Below, piece by piece: positions 48,789-58,010 of a DNA stretch of 64,000 nucleotides. A program made the translations under genes and the position numbers. Numbering within the stretch: the stretch's first letter is position 1; every line of letters begins with the position of its first letter. Location: assembly GCA_964384215.1 (NCBI GenBank), contig CAYLLB010000005.1, positions 62,001-126,000 of the forward strand, read 5' to 3'. A model generated the notes under the pieces. That model made no database searches and was not told the DNA's origin. It saw nothing but the letters and a program-made list of their open reading frames with translations. This stretch comes from JAJFUV01 sp964384215. Lineage in GTDB: Bacteria > Acidobacteriota > Terriglobia > Bryobacterales > Bryobacteraceae.

Positions 48789-48883
48789 GTACACTTCCTC
48801 CCGACGAAACCGCAAATCAGACATCCGTTGCTCAATGTACCATTTAACGGCGTGACGGCTGTACCGCGCCAAGTTTAGGCGGT

Positions 48884-49003
48884 TTAGCGGGGGAAATCGG
48901 CTATGTTGCCGCCGCCGCGCACGCCAGCATGCATGACAGCCGGGGCCGTTGCCAGTAGTTTCAGCGCATCGCGCCGGTGTATGGTGTGCATTTCGTCAAC
49001 CAT
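48884..49003 (-). pseudogene. Orphan Tat signal peptide remnant (39 codons)
   Basis: The reverse strand reads MVDEMHTIHRRDALKLLATA, then PAVMHAGVRGGG..., and stops. HRRDALKLLATAPAV is a classic twin-arginine leader, but the open frame ends 15 residues after it with no mature protein. This looks like the 5' end of a deleted Tat-exported gene. A functional short peptide is less likely. Confidence 0.45.
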
Positions 49004-49038
49004 CGAGCAGAGTAAGTATAGTATAGGGTCAACTCGCC

Positions 49039-50139
49039 ATGGCACACGGCAAAGTGAAAGTCGGCATTATCGGTTCACAGTTCGAAGCGGACATCCACGC
49101 CGCATCGTTTCAAATCATGCCGGAGGAAGCCGAGGTGGTGGCCGTCGCCTCGCCCACGCCGGGCCACGCCGAGGCCCTCGCCCGCCGCTACTCGATCCCT
49201 CGCGTCTTTCTCGATTACCGCGAGATGCTCCGCGAAAAGGACATCGAGATGGTCACCATCGCGGCGCCAAACGGGCTCCACAAGCAGATGACCTGCGACA
49301 TCGCCGCGGCGGGCAAGCACGTGGTCTGCGAGAAACCCCTGGCCATGACCACGGCCGAAGCCAGCGAGATGATCCATGCCTGCCGCCGCCACGGCGTCCT
49401 GCTGCTGTACGCCGAGGAGCTTTTCTTCACGCCCAAGTACGTCAAGGCCAAGGAAATGGCCGATCAGGGCGCCTTTGGTAAGGTACACCTGGTCAAGCAG
49501 AGCGAGAAGCACTCAGGGCCACACAGTCCCTGGTTCTGGGACGTGGAGCGTTCCGGTGGCGGCGTCTGGATGGATATGGGCTGCCACGGCATCGCTTTCT
49601 GCTACTGGTTCTTCGGCCGTCCTAAGATCGAGTCCGTTTACTGCCAGATGGGCACCTACGTCCATCGGGACAGGACGCGGGGCGAAGATGAGGTTGTCGG
49701 CATTCTCGAATTCGCAAACGGCGCGGTGGGCATCGTCGAGGACAGTTGGACGCGGCGCGGCGGCATGGACGACCGGATCGAGGTTTACGGCGACGCAGGG
49801 CTTACCTACGCCAACCTGCACATGGGCAACGCGCTGCCGACATACAGCGAGACCGGCTACGGCTATGCCGTAGAGAAGGCGACCACCACCGTTGGATGGA
49901 GTTATCCTGTCTTCGAGGAGCTGTGGAATTACGGCTTCCCGCAGGAGATGCGCCACTTCGCGCGCTGCGTGCGCGGCAAGGAGACGCCCCAAGCAACCGG
50001 TGAAGACGGCCTCGTCGTGATGGAAGCCCTCTGCGCGGGTTACGCTTCCGCCGGTAGAGGCTCCAAGGTCGCATTGCCGTTCGACGCTTCCGGTCTGCGC
50101 AAACCGATTGACGCCTGGCTGGGGAGCAGATCCGAATAA
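49039..50139 (+). CDS. Gfo/Idh/MocA-family NAD(P)-dependent sugar oxidoreductase
   Basis: 366 residues. Rossmann start VKVGIIGSQFEADIHAASF, the EKP motif (CEKPLAM, Glu98-Lys99-Pro100) and the catalytic-region histidine in WMDMGCHGIAF identify the family. Substrates are inositols, sugars or glycosides. It is the first of three tightly linked genes: its stop TAA shares one base with the ATG of the SIS gene. Confidence 0.93.
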   Translation: MAHGKVKVGIIGSQFEADIHAASFQIMPEEAEVVAVASPTPGHAEALARRYSIPRVFLDYREMLREKDIEMVTIAAPNGLHKQMTCDIAAAGKHVVCEKPLAMTTAEASEMIHACRRHGVLLLYAEELFFTPKYVKAKEMADQGAFGKVHLVKQSEKHSGPHSPWFWDVERSGGGVWMDMGCHGIAFCYWFFGRPKIESVYCQMGTYVHRDRTRGEDEVVGILEFANGAVGIVEDSWTRRGGMDDRIEVYGDAGLTYANLHMGNALPTYSETGYGYAVEKATTTVGWSYPVFEELWNYGFPQEMRHFARCVRGKETPQATGEDGLVVMEALCAGYASAGRGSKVALPFDASGLRKPIDAWLGSRSE

Positions 50140-51167
50140 TGATGCGAAACCGAATGATAGACAACATCCTGAGCCAGCCGCTGTCGCTCACCGAGGCGTG
50201 CGCCTGGCAGTTCGGCGACGGCGCACCGGCCCTCGCCGCCGCCGCGTCAGTACTGCGAGGCGCGCGCCGCATCGTCTTCACTGGAATGGGCACTTCGCTT
50301 TTCGCGGCCTTGCCGGCCACCTGTTTCCTCCAGGCGCGGGGAATCTCTGCGGAGGCTGTGGACTCCTCGGAGTTACTCCACTTCCTTCATCCATCCATTC
50401 GCCCCGGTGACGCAGTAGTCGTGGTGAGCCGCTCGGGAGAGAGCGCCGAGGTGGTGAAGCTTCTGCCTTTGCTTGGCGAGCGCGGCCTGCCCGTGGTGGG
50501 CCTGACGAACTTTGCCGGCAGCACGCTGGCCCGCCGGTCCACGCATGCGCTGGCGATGAAATGCCGGGCCGACCGCATGGTGGCCGTGCAAAGTTACACA
50601 AGCAGCCTGGCCGTGCTCATACTGTTGGCCGCCTCCGTAATGAATGATCCACTGGACCCCTGGCGAGCAGCCATCGAAAAGATGGTCCCCGAGTTGGAAG
50701 TCGAGATCCGCCGGCAAATCGAGGCTAAGGACGAATGGACCAGCTTTCTTTCAGACGCGGAAGTCGTCTATCTATTGGGACGCGGGCCGTCGCTTGCCTC
50801 TTGTCACGAGGGTGCGCTGCTGTTCCATGAATCCTGCCGGCTCCCGGCCATAGGGATGTCCACGGGGCAGTTCCGGCACGGAGTGGTCGAAGTGGTGGAC
50901 CGCCGGACTCGCGCCATTGTGTTCGCTTCACAGAACGGCACGGAGGAACTCGATCTGGCGCTGGCAGAGGACTTGCGCTCGATGGGCGCTCAAGTGCGTG
51001 TCTGCCGGGGTCATGCGCCGGCTCCGGGGCTGGAGACTATCCTGGAAATCGTACCGATGCAGGTGGCGGCTTGCTATCTGGCCCAGGCCAAGGGATGGGA
51101 GCCGGGCGATTTCCGCCACTCGACTCTGGTCACGGATACGGAGGTCGGATTCCGGCATAGTTCATGA
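50139..51167 (+). CDS. SIS-domain protein (sugar isomerase / glucosamine-6-phosphate deaminase-like)
   Basis: 342 residues with two SIS folds, as in the isomerase half of glucosamine-fructose-6-phosphate aminotransferase and in AgaS-type deaminase/isomerases. Segments: RIVFTGMGTSLFAALPATC, VVVVSRSGESAEVVKLLPL (first SIS phosphosugar loop), and VVYLLGRGPSLASCHEGALLFHESCRLPAIGMSTGQFRHG. No glutaminase domain. It may act on an amino-sugar phosphate (inference). GGGAG 10 nt upstream; ATG 50139 or 50142. It overlaps the ROK gene by 4 bp. Confidence 0.88.
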   Translation: MMRNRMIDNILSQPLSLTEACAWQFGDGAPALAAAASVLRGARRIVFTGMGTSLFAALPATCFLQARGISAEAVDSSELLHFLHPSIRPGDAVVVVSRSGESAEVVKLLPLLGERGLPVVGLTNFAGSTLARRSTHALAMKCRADRMVAVQSYTSSLAVLILLAASVMNDPLDPWRAAIEKMVPELEVEIRRQIEAKDEWTSFLSDAEVVYLLGRGPSLASCHEGALLFHESCRLPAIGMSTGQFRHGVVEVVDRRTRAIVFASQNGTEELDLALAEDLRSMGAQVRVCRGHAPAPGLETILEIVPMQVAACYLAQAKGWEPGDFRHSTLVTDTEVGFRHSS

Positions 51168-52093
51168 CGAACCGCGGCGACTGGGCGCTGGGCATCGACA
51201 TTGGCGGCACTAACACCAAAGTGGCGCTGGTCGGCCGCGAGGGTCATGTCACAGCCTTGGAGACCATCCCGACGCGCGCGGAGGGCTCGGAGGCACCCGC
51301 TCCGGATCTTATGCGGCGCGTCGCGGAGAGCGCCGGCCGCTGTCTCCAAGGCCACGCCGCCGAAGCGGCAGGCGTGGCCGTTGCCGGTTTCGTCGATGAT
51401 GCGCGCGAGTCGATGATCTACAACCCGAATTTGCCCTGGCTGGCGGATTTCCCTCTGAAGTCTGCCTTGAGCAGGGCGCTCGGAATGCCCGTACTGCTTG
51501 AGGTCGACTCCAATGCCGCGTGCCTGGCCGAATGCCGTTTCGGCAGCGGGCGAGGCGCGTCCCGCTTCCTCTGCCTGACTGCGGGCACCGGGCTCGGCGG
51601 CGGCATGGTTGTAAACGGCAATCTGTTGCGATTCGCAGGGCAATGTCTCGGCGACGTCGGCCACGTGGTGCTGGATGCGGACGGGCCGGCGTGCTCCTGC
51701 GGCGGCCGCGGTTGCGCTGAAACTCTCGTCGCGCAGGGCCGTATCGTTGAGCAGGCAGGATGCGGCAGCAGCCTGCTCGATGTGATCCAAGCGGCGCGGG
51801 AAGGACATCCGCAAGCCCTGAAAGCGCTGGAAGCGGCGGGCCGGGCGCTAGGCCTGCTGGCAGCATCGCTGGCGCAAATCTTCCAGCCGGACCGCATCGC
51901 CTTCGCGGGAGGTCTCTCGGAGGCCGGCGACCTGATTCTCCCCGCCGCGCAATCCGCGTTCCAGCGCAACGCCAGCGACGCGAGCCGCGGCCAGGTCCGC
52001 CTGGTAACGGCATCTCTCGGCCGCACGGCGGGCGTCATCGGAGCCGCCGCGCCGCTGCTTACCTGGAATGGGGGAACCTTCGGTCCGCCTTGA
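51164..52093 (+). CDS. ROK-family sugar kinase
   Basis: 309 residues. ATP-binding GIDIGGTNTKVAL, the catalytic aspartate in LLEVDSNAACLAE, LTAGTGLGGGMVVNG, and the ROK zinc motif CSCGGRGCAETL are all present. No N-terminal helix-turn-helix, so this is an enzyme rather than a NagC-type repressor. It would phosphorylate a hexose or N-acetyl-hexosamine and fits with the SIS and Gfo/Idh/MocA genes, with which it shares overlapping ends. Confidence 0.93.
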   Translation: MTNRGDWALGIDIGGTNTKVALVGREGHVTALETIPTRAEGSEAPAPDLMRRVAESAGRCLQGHAAEAAGVAVAGFVDDARESMIYNPNLPWLADFPLKSALSRALGMPVLLEVDSNAACLAECRFGSGRGASRFLCLTAGTGLGGGMVVNGNLLRFAGQCLGDVGHVVLDADGPACSCGGRGCAETLVAQGRIVEQAGCGSSLLDVIQAAREGHPQALKALEAAGRALGLLAASLAQIFQPDRIAFAGGLSEAGDLILPAAQSAFQRNASDASRGQVRLVTASLGRTAGVIGAAAPLLTWNGGTFGPP

Positions 52094-52362
52094 TCTCCAT
52101 GATCTGCGGGACGTGCCGCTGCACGTGGGCATAGATCAGCAGAAGCCACTGATAGGCATCGCAGCCCTCTCTCTCGACGATGCGGCCGCGCAGATCGTCA
52201 TCGGTAGTCTTCGCGTAGGCCAGCATCCGTGCGTGCAGCTTGCGGAAAGCTTCCAGCCCAGCCTTGAGGTCGCGCAGATCCCCTTCCGGTTTCTCCGCCG
52301 GAAAGGCCCCGGACTTCGCCGGCCAGCCAGTTTTCGGTCATTTCCAGGTGGACTACAAGTCG
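52059..52362 (-). pseudogene. Frameshifted DinB/YfiT-like remnant
   Basis: One reverse frame reads AEKPEGDLRDLKAGLEAF and continues to WLLLIYAHVQRHVPQIMEIK before stopping inside the 3' end of the ROK gene. This is typical of the last helices of DinB-superfamily proteins. Just upstream, in another frame, RLVVHLEMTENWLAG could be the preceding helix; the two are separated by a frameshift, and no start or N-terminal half is found. Read as a decayed gene end. Confidence 0.45.
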
Positions 52363-52500
52363 CTACCGTTCGAGTTGGGTCAGTGTAGCCGCCGTCATGA
52401 CAACACTGCCAACGACCAGGGCAACGAAGAGCAGAACGCCTCGAAGACCTGCCGCTGTCATCGCCAGTTCAAGCGCGGGCCGTCGACTGTCATTCTCCAT
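52363..52500 (-). CDS. Possible 45-residue single-span membrane peptide
   Basis: Begins MENDSRRPALELAM and carries one hydrophobic helix (GVLLFVALVVGSVVMTAATL). GGGA lies 8 nt before the ATG. It sits directly before the DinB-like remnant, in frame with its first piece but separated by a stop. It could be a small real gene or part of the decayed locus. Confidence 0.3.
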   Translation of the reverse strand: MENDSRRPALELAMTAAGLRGVLLFVALVVGSVVMTAATLTQLER

Positions 52501-52569
52501 TTAGGGTCCCAGATACCTGCGATTCTATCTCCGGCTTCGAAATTCGTGATCGACCCTACGCGTCCAGGT

Positions 52570-52575
52570 TAAGAT
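52570..52575 (+). promoter_or_regulatory. -10-like box (TAAGAT) 8 nt before start
   Basis: TAAGAT followed by 8 nt and the ATG of the DUF4838 gene, no Shine-Dalgarno. Possible leaderless start. Confidence 0.35.
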
Positions 52576-52583
52576 TGTGCAAC

Positions 52584-55064
52584 ATGAAGACCACGCTACT
52601 GTTTCTCCTGGCAGCCGGTCTCTCGGATGGGACCGGCCCGCTGCGGCTCGCCGACAACGGCAGCACAACCTATTCGATTGTCGTTTCGCGTAGCGCTTCC
52701 CCTTCGGAGGTCCGGGCGGCGGCTGAACTCGCCCGCTTCCTGGGAGAAATGTCCGGCGCGACCTTCCCCGTCGCAAGCGATGACGCGAAGATCCGCGGCA
52801 ATCTCATCCTCCTCGGTAAGAGTACGATCACGGAGCGGCTCCGTCTGAACATTCCGAGCGACCCCGAGGGATTCGTCATCAGGACCGCGGGCCGGCACCT
52901 GGTCATCGCCGGGGGCCGCCAGCGCGGCACCATGTACGGGGTCTACACGTTCCTCGAGAAGCTTGGCTGCCGGTGGGTGGCGCGCGACGCGAGCCGCATC
53001 CCGAGGATGAAAACCATCAACGTGGCTCCACTCAATGAAATCCAGAAACCCGCCTTCGAATATCGGGAAGTCTACCTCGGCGAGGCCTTCGACAAGGATT
53101 GGGCCGCGCGCAACAAGACCAACGGCCAGAGCGCCCCGTTGGACGACTCCACCGGAGGCAAGATACAGTATTATCCCTTCGTCCATTCCTTTTATGCGCT
53201 GGTTCCGCCCGGGAAGTACTTCAAGGATCACCCGGAGTACTTTTCGCTGGTCGACGGTGCCCGGCGCGGCGAGCAGGCTCAACTCTGTCTCACCAACCCG
53301 GACGTCCTCCGCATCGCCATCGAAACCGTGCGTGGCTGGCTGAAGGAGCATCCGGAGGCGACCATCTGCTCGGTCTCGCAGAACGACTACATGGGCCAGT
53401 GCGAGTGCGACAACTGCAGGCGAGTGGAGCAGGAGGAAGGCGGCGCGGCCTCCGGGCCAGTAGTGCGCTTTGTCAACGCCGTCGCGGAAGCCATTGGGAA
53501 GGACTACCCCGATAAGCTCATCGACACGCTGGCATACGCTTACACAGAAACGGCGCCCACGAAAACCAGGCCGCGCCACAACGTGCGCATACGCATGTGC
53601 CCCATCGGCGCCTGCAACGCCCACCCTTACGAGAAGTGCCCGCACAACGCCTACATCATGAAGAACCTCAGGGCATGGTCGAAAATCACCAGCAACATCT
53701 ACGTCTGGCATTACAACGCGAATTTCTCGCATTTCCTGCTGCCGGTTCCTGATTTCGACGAACTGGCCGCCGACGTGCCCATGTACAAGAACAACGGCGT
53801 GGTGGGCCTGTTCATGCAAGGCAGCTTCGCTCCCGGCGGCTCGGACGGCCCCCTGCGCGCCTACGTGCTTTCAAAGCTCCTGTGGGATACCAAGGCGGAC
53901 GTAGGCAAGGCCATTGAAGAGTTTTGCGAGATCTACTTCGGCAAGGCCGCCGCGCCCTTGCGGGCCTACTTCGACCAGGTGCATCGCCTAGTGCGTTTCC
54001 CACCGGAAGGCGAGGGTCAGCATTGGTGGTGCTGCCGCGCGCCCGGGTTTTCCGACGACGGCCTTGCGAAAGCCAAGGACCTGTTCCGGCAGGCGCTGGC
54101 GGCGGCAGAAACTGACGCCACCCGTGACCGCGTGCGCCGGGCGGAACTCTCTATCCGCTACCTGGAGCTTCGCCGCCAGCAGACGTTCGCCATTCGCGAT
54201 GGCCAATACGCCCCGGTGGGTCTTGAAGTCCTGCGCCAGTCCTTCCCCGCGTTCATGGCCGACGTGCGCCGGTTGGGCGTCAGCCATTTCGGCGAGGAGG
54301 CAGATCTCGCAAAGGACGAGAAGACTTTCGCGGACAGCCTCAAGACCTATCCTGTAGTCACATTGGAGAATGCTGCGTTACGCCTGGATATAGTGCCTGG
54401 GCTCAATGCCCGCGTCGTATGCATGACCGACAAACGCACCGGCAAGGCAGTTCTCAACCGACCCGTTTCGGTGGAGATGGCCTATCCGGACCGCAGCGGC
54501 TTCAGCGTCTCCGTCTACCCCGACTTTGTCAACGCGCCGCCCTACCGGGTGCGGTGGCTAGCCAAGCCGGCGAGCGGAGGGCGGGAGATTACGTTCACCG
54601 GTACGACCACGGAGGGACTCAGGCTACGCCGCCTAGTCCAGCTCGACGGCGAACAGGCCCGCGTGCACACCGAAACCGTCGTAGAGAATGATTCGGGTAA
54701 AGCCATCGCAAGCGCGATACAGTCGCAGTTCGATGCCGATGCAGGCCGCATGGACACAGCGGCGGTCGAGTTCGTAACGCCTGACGGCACGACTTTTCGC
54801 AGGAAACTGCTTGTACCCGAGGAGCAGCCCGTGGGTGGGGAAACCTACTGCGGACGCGGGGTGCCGCAAGGCGAGTGGCGCATCATAAACTCCGCAACCG
54901 GCCTGGTGCTCTCGAACCGCTTCACCGCCGGACAGGCGGACCGCGCCGTGCTCGACTGGTCCGCCAAGAACGCGAACCGCGTTTCGCTCAGGCTATGGTC
55001 GAAAAAGAAGGTCCTGCAGCCCGGGGAAACCATGCGCCTGGATGCCGACTACGAAGTACGTTGA
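52584..55064 (+). CDS. Exported DUF4838 putative glycosidase (larger paralogue)
   Basis: 826 residues. Signal peptide MKTTLLFLLAAGLSDG. A GH20/GH67-type N-terminal beta domain (about 30-135: AELARFLGEMSGATFPV, GTMYGVYTFLEKLGCRW) is followed by the DUF4838 TIM-barrel-like domain (about 170-440: SQNDYMGQCECDNCRRVEQEEG, YTETAPTKTRPRHNVRIR). Helical and beta-sandwich C-terminal domains follow (to 826). The CxCxxC-like cluster CECDNC is a notable conserved-looking feature. Glycan activity is inferred from domain relationship. Start at 52584 gives the signal peptide. Confidence 0.82.
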   Translation: MKTTLLFLLAAGLSDGTGPLRLADNGSTTYSIVVSRSASPSEVRAAAELARFLGEMSGATFPVASDDAKIRGNLILLGKSTITERLRLNIPSDPEGFVIRTAGRHLVIAGGRQRGTMYGVYTFLEKLGCRWVARDASRIPRMKTINVAPLNEIQKPAFEYREVYLGEAFDKDWAARNKTNGQSAPLDDSTGGKIQYYPFVHSFYALVPPGKYFKDHPEYFSLVDGARRGEQAQLCLTNPDVLRIAIETVRGWLKEHPEATICSVSQNDYMGQCECDNCRRVEQEEGGAASGPVVRFVNAVAEAIGKDYPDKLIDTLAYAYTETAPTKTRPRHNVRIRMCPIGACNAHPYEKCPHNAYIMKNLRAWSKITSNIYVWHYNANFSHFLLPVPDFDELAADVPMYKNNGVVGLFMQGSFAPGGSDGPLRAYVLSKLLWDTKADVGKAIEEFCEIYFGKAAAPLRAYFDQVHRLVRFPPEGEGQHWWCCRAPGFSDDGLAKAKDLFRQALAAAETDATRDRVRRAELSIRYLELRRQQTFAIRDGQYAPVGLEVLRQSFPAFMADVRRLGVSHFGEEADLAKDEKTFADSLKTYPVVTLENAALRLDIVPGLNARVVCMTDKRTGKAVLNRPVSVEMAYPDRSGFSVSVYPDFVNAPPYRVRWLAKPASGGREITFTGTTTEGLRLRRLVQLDGEQARVHTETVVENDSGKAIASAIQSQFDADAGRMDTAAVEFVTPDGTTFRRKLLVPEEQPVGGETYCGRGVPQGEWRIINSATGLVLSNRFTAGQADRAVLDWSAKNANRVSLRLWSKKKVLQPGETMRLDADYEVR

Positions 55065-55116
55065 AAACCGGTTCCCAGTGTATAGCGATCCGGAACTGAT
55101 AAGAGGGGGGAAATCG

Positions 55117-57249
55117 ATGATCGCAGCATTCGCCCTGGCAGTTGTCTCCGTCATCCCGCCCACCGGCGCAGACCAGATCCAGCAGTTCGCGGCCCAGGAA
55201 CTCTCGCGGTATCTGGCCCGAGTCACCGGCCAAGAAGTCACCGTGGGGGATGCGAAAGCCGCCCACCGTTTCAGGTTGGGTGAAGCGCCCGTCGGAGTGC
55301 CGCTTAAGCCCGACGGCTTCCTCCTGAGGCGGCAGGGCCCGGATATCCTGATCCAGGGGCGCGGCTCGCGCGGCGTGCTCTATGGTTGTTACGCGTACCT
55401 GGAGCGCCTGGGAGTGCGATGGTACTTTCCGGGAAAGGACTACGAGATCGTCCCCCGGCGCGCCATCGACTGGAACGCGCCGCTCGACGTTGCCGAGTCT
55501 CCCGCCATTCCTCTGCGCATCCTCGACTATTCCACTTACACGTACGGTCCCGTGGAAGAGTGGATCGACTTCGCCGCCAAGTCGCGTCTCAACCGCATCC
55601 TGTTCGGCTCATCCTGGCCCGCCCGGGACTGGTTCGCGACGCAGCGCGAACAGTTGCTGCCGCAGTTGCGCAAGCGTGGCCTCATGATCGAGGTCGGCGG
55701 CCATCTGCTGCCCACGTTCCTTCCCCGGACGATGTTCAAGGAGCACCCCGACTGGTTCCGCCGCAACCGCGACGGGGCGCGCACGCCCGACTTTAACTTC
55801 AACCCATTCCATCCCGGCGCGCTGGAGTACGTCACCGAAGGCGCCGTGAAGTATTTGACGAGCGTGCCCGAAGCGAGCCTGTACCATCTGTGGCCGGACG
55901 ACCTTTCCGAGGGCGGGTGGACACATGAACCGGGCAAGGAGCAGTACACACCGTCGGATCAGTCGCTGCTGGTGGCCAACAACATCGTCACCAAGCTCCG
56001 GGAGAAGCTGCCTGCGGCGAACCTCGTGTATCTCTCCTACCACGACACCATGCCGGTGCCACGAGTGGTGAAGCCTGTTCCCGGGATCATCTACTTCTAT
56101 GCCCCGCGCGAGCGCTGTTACACGCATGCCATGGACGATCCGGATTGCGCCGCGAATCGCAAGTACGCCAAGGCTCTCGAAGATGCCATGCCGATGTTTG
56201 GCGCGGCCAACACGCAGGTGTTCGATTACTACGTCGACCAGATCCTGTATCAGAACATGGCCAGTCCTCCGCAACCTGAGGTTATCGCGGCCGACACCCG
56301 CTACTATCGCCGCCTCGGCGTTCCGCGGCTCGGCACACTCACCGTGAATTCCTCCGAATATGTGACGCCCGCCGTGAACATGTTCCTGTTCCCGCGCGCC
56401 TATTGGAATCCGGATCAGGATCTGAACGTCCCGCTCAACGAGTACGCTGTCACCTACTTCGGGGACGCAGGGATGAAGGATTATTTCCGGGAGCTCAAGC
56501 TCGCGCTCGACGGCCTGGTGAAGATGTGCCGTTTTGAGCGCATGATGTACTCCTGGTACCACCCGGACGCGGTAACGGAAAGCAACGATGCGCTTTCGTT
56601 CCACGCGGAGAACATGAAGCAGGCCATTCGCGGCCCGCTCCCGCGGGCACAGGCTCACCTGGATGCCGCCCTGCGCCGTGCGGGTAGCCCGGTTTACCGG
56701 CGGCGGATCGAGCGCGAGAAAGAGTCGCTTGACTATACGTTTTTGCAGGCGCGTCTGTACTGGCACCTGGTGCGTGGCGAGCGAGCGTACCGCACGTGCC
56801 GCGAGCGCCAGGAGCGTGATGCCTGTCTCGTCGCGGCGAGCGCCTCCGTGCTGGCGCGGCATTATCGCTTGCGGCTCGAACGCTTCATCGGCCGCACCAA
56901 GCTCAAAGGGGAGCCGATCGTCGGCGATAGCGAAAGCATGGCGCGGAAGCTCCGCGGCTTGGCGCGCCGCAGCATCGTCAACACGAATTTCCTGTACCAG
57001 CAACTCCCCGCTGGCGTGGACGGAGCCGTGATCGATTCCGGAGGGGACTCCCTGGCGGTGCTTTACGCCGATGTGCCGGGGCCCGTACACGCAAAGGTCA
57101 TAGCGGAGGCGCGCATCGATTGGCGCGACGAGTTCGGCGAGCCGTTGAAGACCTCACCCCTGAACGTGGCCGGACGGCCCGTCGTCGCCTACGGGCGTGG
57201 CATCGCACCCGACACGCTTTTCAATCGCATCCTGGCGAGCCTGCGGTAA
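55117..57249 (+). CDS. Exported DUF4838 putative glycosidase (smaller paralogue)
   Basis: 710 residues. ATG 55117 has a GGGGGG run 6 nt upstream and gives a signal peptide (MIAAFALAVVSVIPPTGA). N-terminal GH20/67-like domain (FAAQELSRYLARVTGQEV, GVLYGCYAYLERLGVRWYFPG) and DUF4838-like barrel (YHLWPDDLSEGGWTHEPG, FDYYVDQILYQN). It shares domain order with the preceding gene but little identity, and lacks that protein's C-terminal sandwich and CECDNC cluster. The gap is 52 bp, so the two are likely co-transcribed. Confidence 0.82.
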   Translation: MIAAFALAVVSVIPPTGADQIQQFAAQELSRYLARVTGQEVTVGDAKAAHRFRLGEAPVGVPLKPDGFLLRRQGPDILIQGRGSRGVLYGCYAYLERLGVRWYFPGKDYEIVPRRAIDWNAPLDVAESPAIPLRILDYSTYTYGPVEEWIDFAAKSRLNRILFGSSWPARDWFATQREQLLPQLRKRGLMIEVGGHLLPTFLPRTMFKEHPDWFRRNRDGARTPDFNFNPFHPGALEYVTEGAVKYLTSVPEASLYHLWPDDLSEGGWTHEPGKEQYTPSDQSLLVANNIVTKLREKLPAANLVYLSYHDTMPVPRVVKPVPGIIYFYAPRERCYTHAMDDPDCAANRKYAKALEDAMPMFGAANTQVFDYYVDQILYQNMASPPQPEVIAADTRYYRRLGVPRLGTLTVNSSEYVTPAVNMFLFPRAYWNPDQDLNVPLNEYAVTYFGDAGMKDYFRELKLALDGLVKMCRFERMMYSWYHPDAVTESNDALSFHAENMKQAIRGPLPRAQAHLDAALRRAGSPVYRRRIEREKESLDYTFLQARLYWHLVRGERAYRTCRERQERDACLVAASASVLARHYRLRLERFIGRTKLKGEPIVGDSESMARKLRGLARRSIVNTNFLYQQLPAGVDGAVIDSGGDSLAVLYADVPGPVHAKVIAEARIDWRDEFGEPLKTSPLNVAGRPVVAYGRGIAPDTLFNRILASLR

Positions 57250-57282
57250 TATCCCGGCCCGGCAGGCCTAGGTGGCCTCCGG

Positions 57283-57834
57283 TCAACGGTAGTTCTTGTC
57301 GTCGACCCTGCTGATGTCAATCCCATCGCGAAAAACGCCTAAGGTCACAATGGCGAAGGTGAAGACATTGGTGTCCGGCTCCAGGTGGCCGCCAAACGCC
57401 CCATCCGGAGTCGCCAGGGTCACGTGGGCGTGCACGCGCCCGCCGATGATGTACCCATTCATGTTGAGCAGATCCGAAGGCGCCGCGGAATCCTTCACGA
57501 AAACGTTCTTGGACGGGAACGTATTGTTGCTCACCTGGTGTATGTGGTAGTTCCGCAGCGATCCCGCGCCCGCCAGAATCACCGCATTGCGGATCTTCTG
57601 CTCCTTCACCATCTTCTGCAGCCCGCCCAGCAGGTCGGTCTGATACTTGAAGCGCAAGATCACGATCCGCTCGAATTGCCCCGTGATGGCATAGACATCG
57701 GGCACAGCGGCGCTGTTCGGCTTCGCGTCCTGGGCCGGGGTAGTTGTGACGGTGACCTCCCTGCGGGTCTGTTGCCCCGTCGCCATCATGGCGGCAAGAA
57801 CCAGCAAGACCAGAACTCCGTTTGTTCTTCGCAT
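57283..57834 (-). CDS. Exported PPC/DUF296-domain protein
   Basis: 183 residues. Signal peptide MRRTNGVLVLLVLAAMMATGQ, then a PPC domain: FKYQTDLLGGLQKMVKEQKIRNAVILAGAGSLRNYHIHQV and GRVHAHVTLATPDGAFGGHL, whose histidines are those that bind metal in bacterial PPC proteins. In plants this domain accompanies AT-hooks; stand-alone bacterial members are usually cytoplasmic, so the signal peptide is unusual. AAGGAGG stands 5 nt before ATG. It is divergent from the dehydratase gene. Confidence 0.85.
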   Translation of the reverse strand: MRRTNGVLVLLVLAAMMATGQQTRREVTVTTTPAQDAKPNSAAVPDVYAITGQFERIVILRFKYQTDLLGGLQKMVKEQKIRNAVILAGAGSLRNYHIHQVSNNTFPSKNVFVKDSAAPSDLLNMNGYIIGGRVHAHVTLATPDGAFGGHLEPDTNVFTFAIVTLGVFRDGIDISRVDDKNYR

Positions 57835-58010
57835 CGAAAACCTCCTTACAATCCCAAGGCTTCACTCGACCGGCAGCACGTCCGCCGAGGGGCCGGTCCT
57901 CCTCTGTGCCGGGGCTCCGGCAATCGACTACAATGACCTCTACCGTCGGCCGTTGCACTGCTGATACCGCAGCCACAGATCCGGCGAACAGATACCCCAT
58001 GGAGGCAAGT

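Larger units (their letters stand above)
52094..52583. other. 490-bp gap without an intact gene of normal size
   Basis: Between the ROK kinase and the first DUF4838 gene. It holds the DinB-like remnant, the 45-codon frame and, at its right end, a TAAGAT box before the next gene. No terminator or RNA gene was recognised. Confidence 0.6.
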
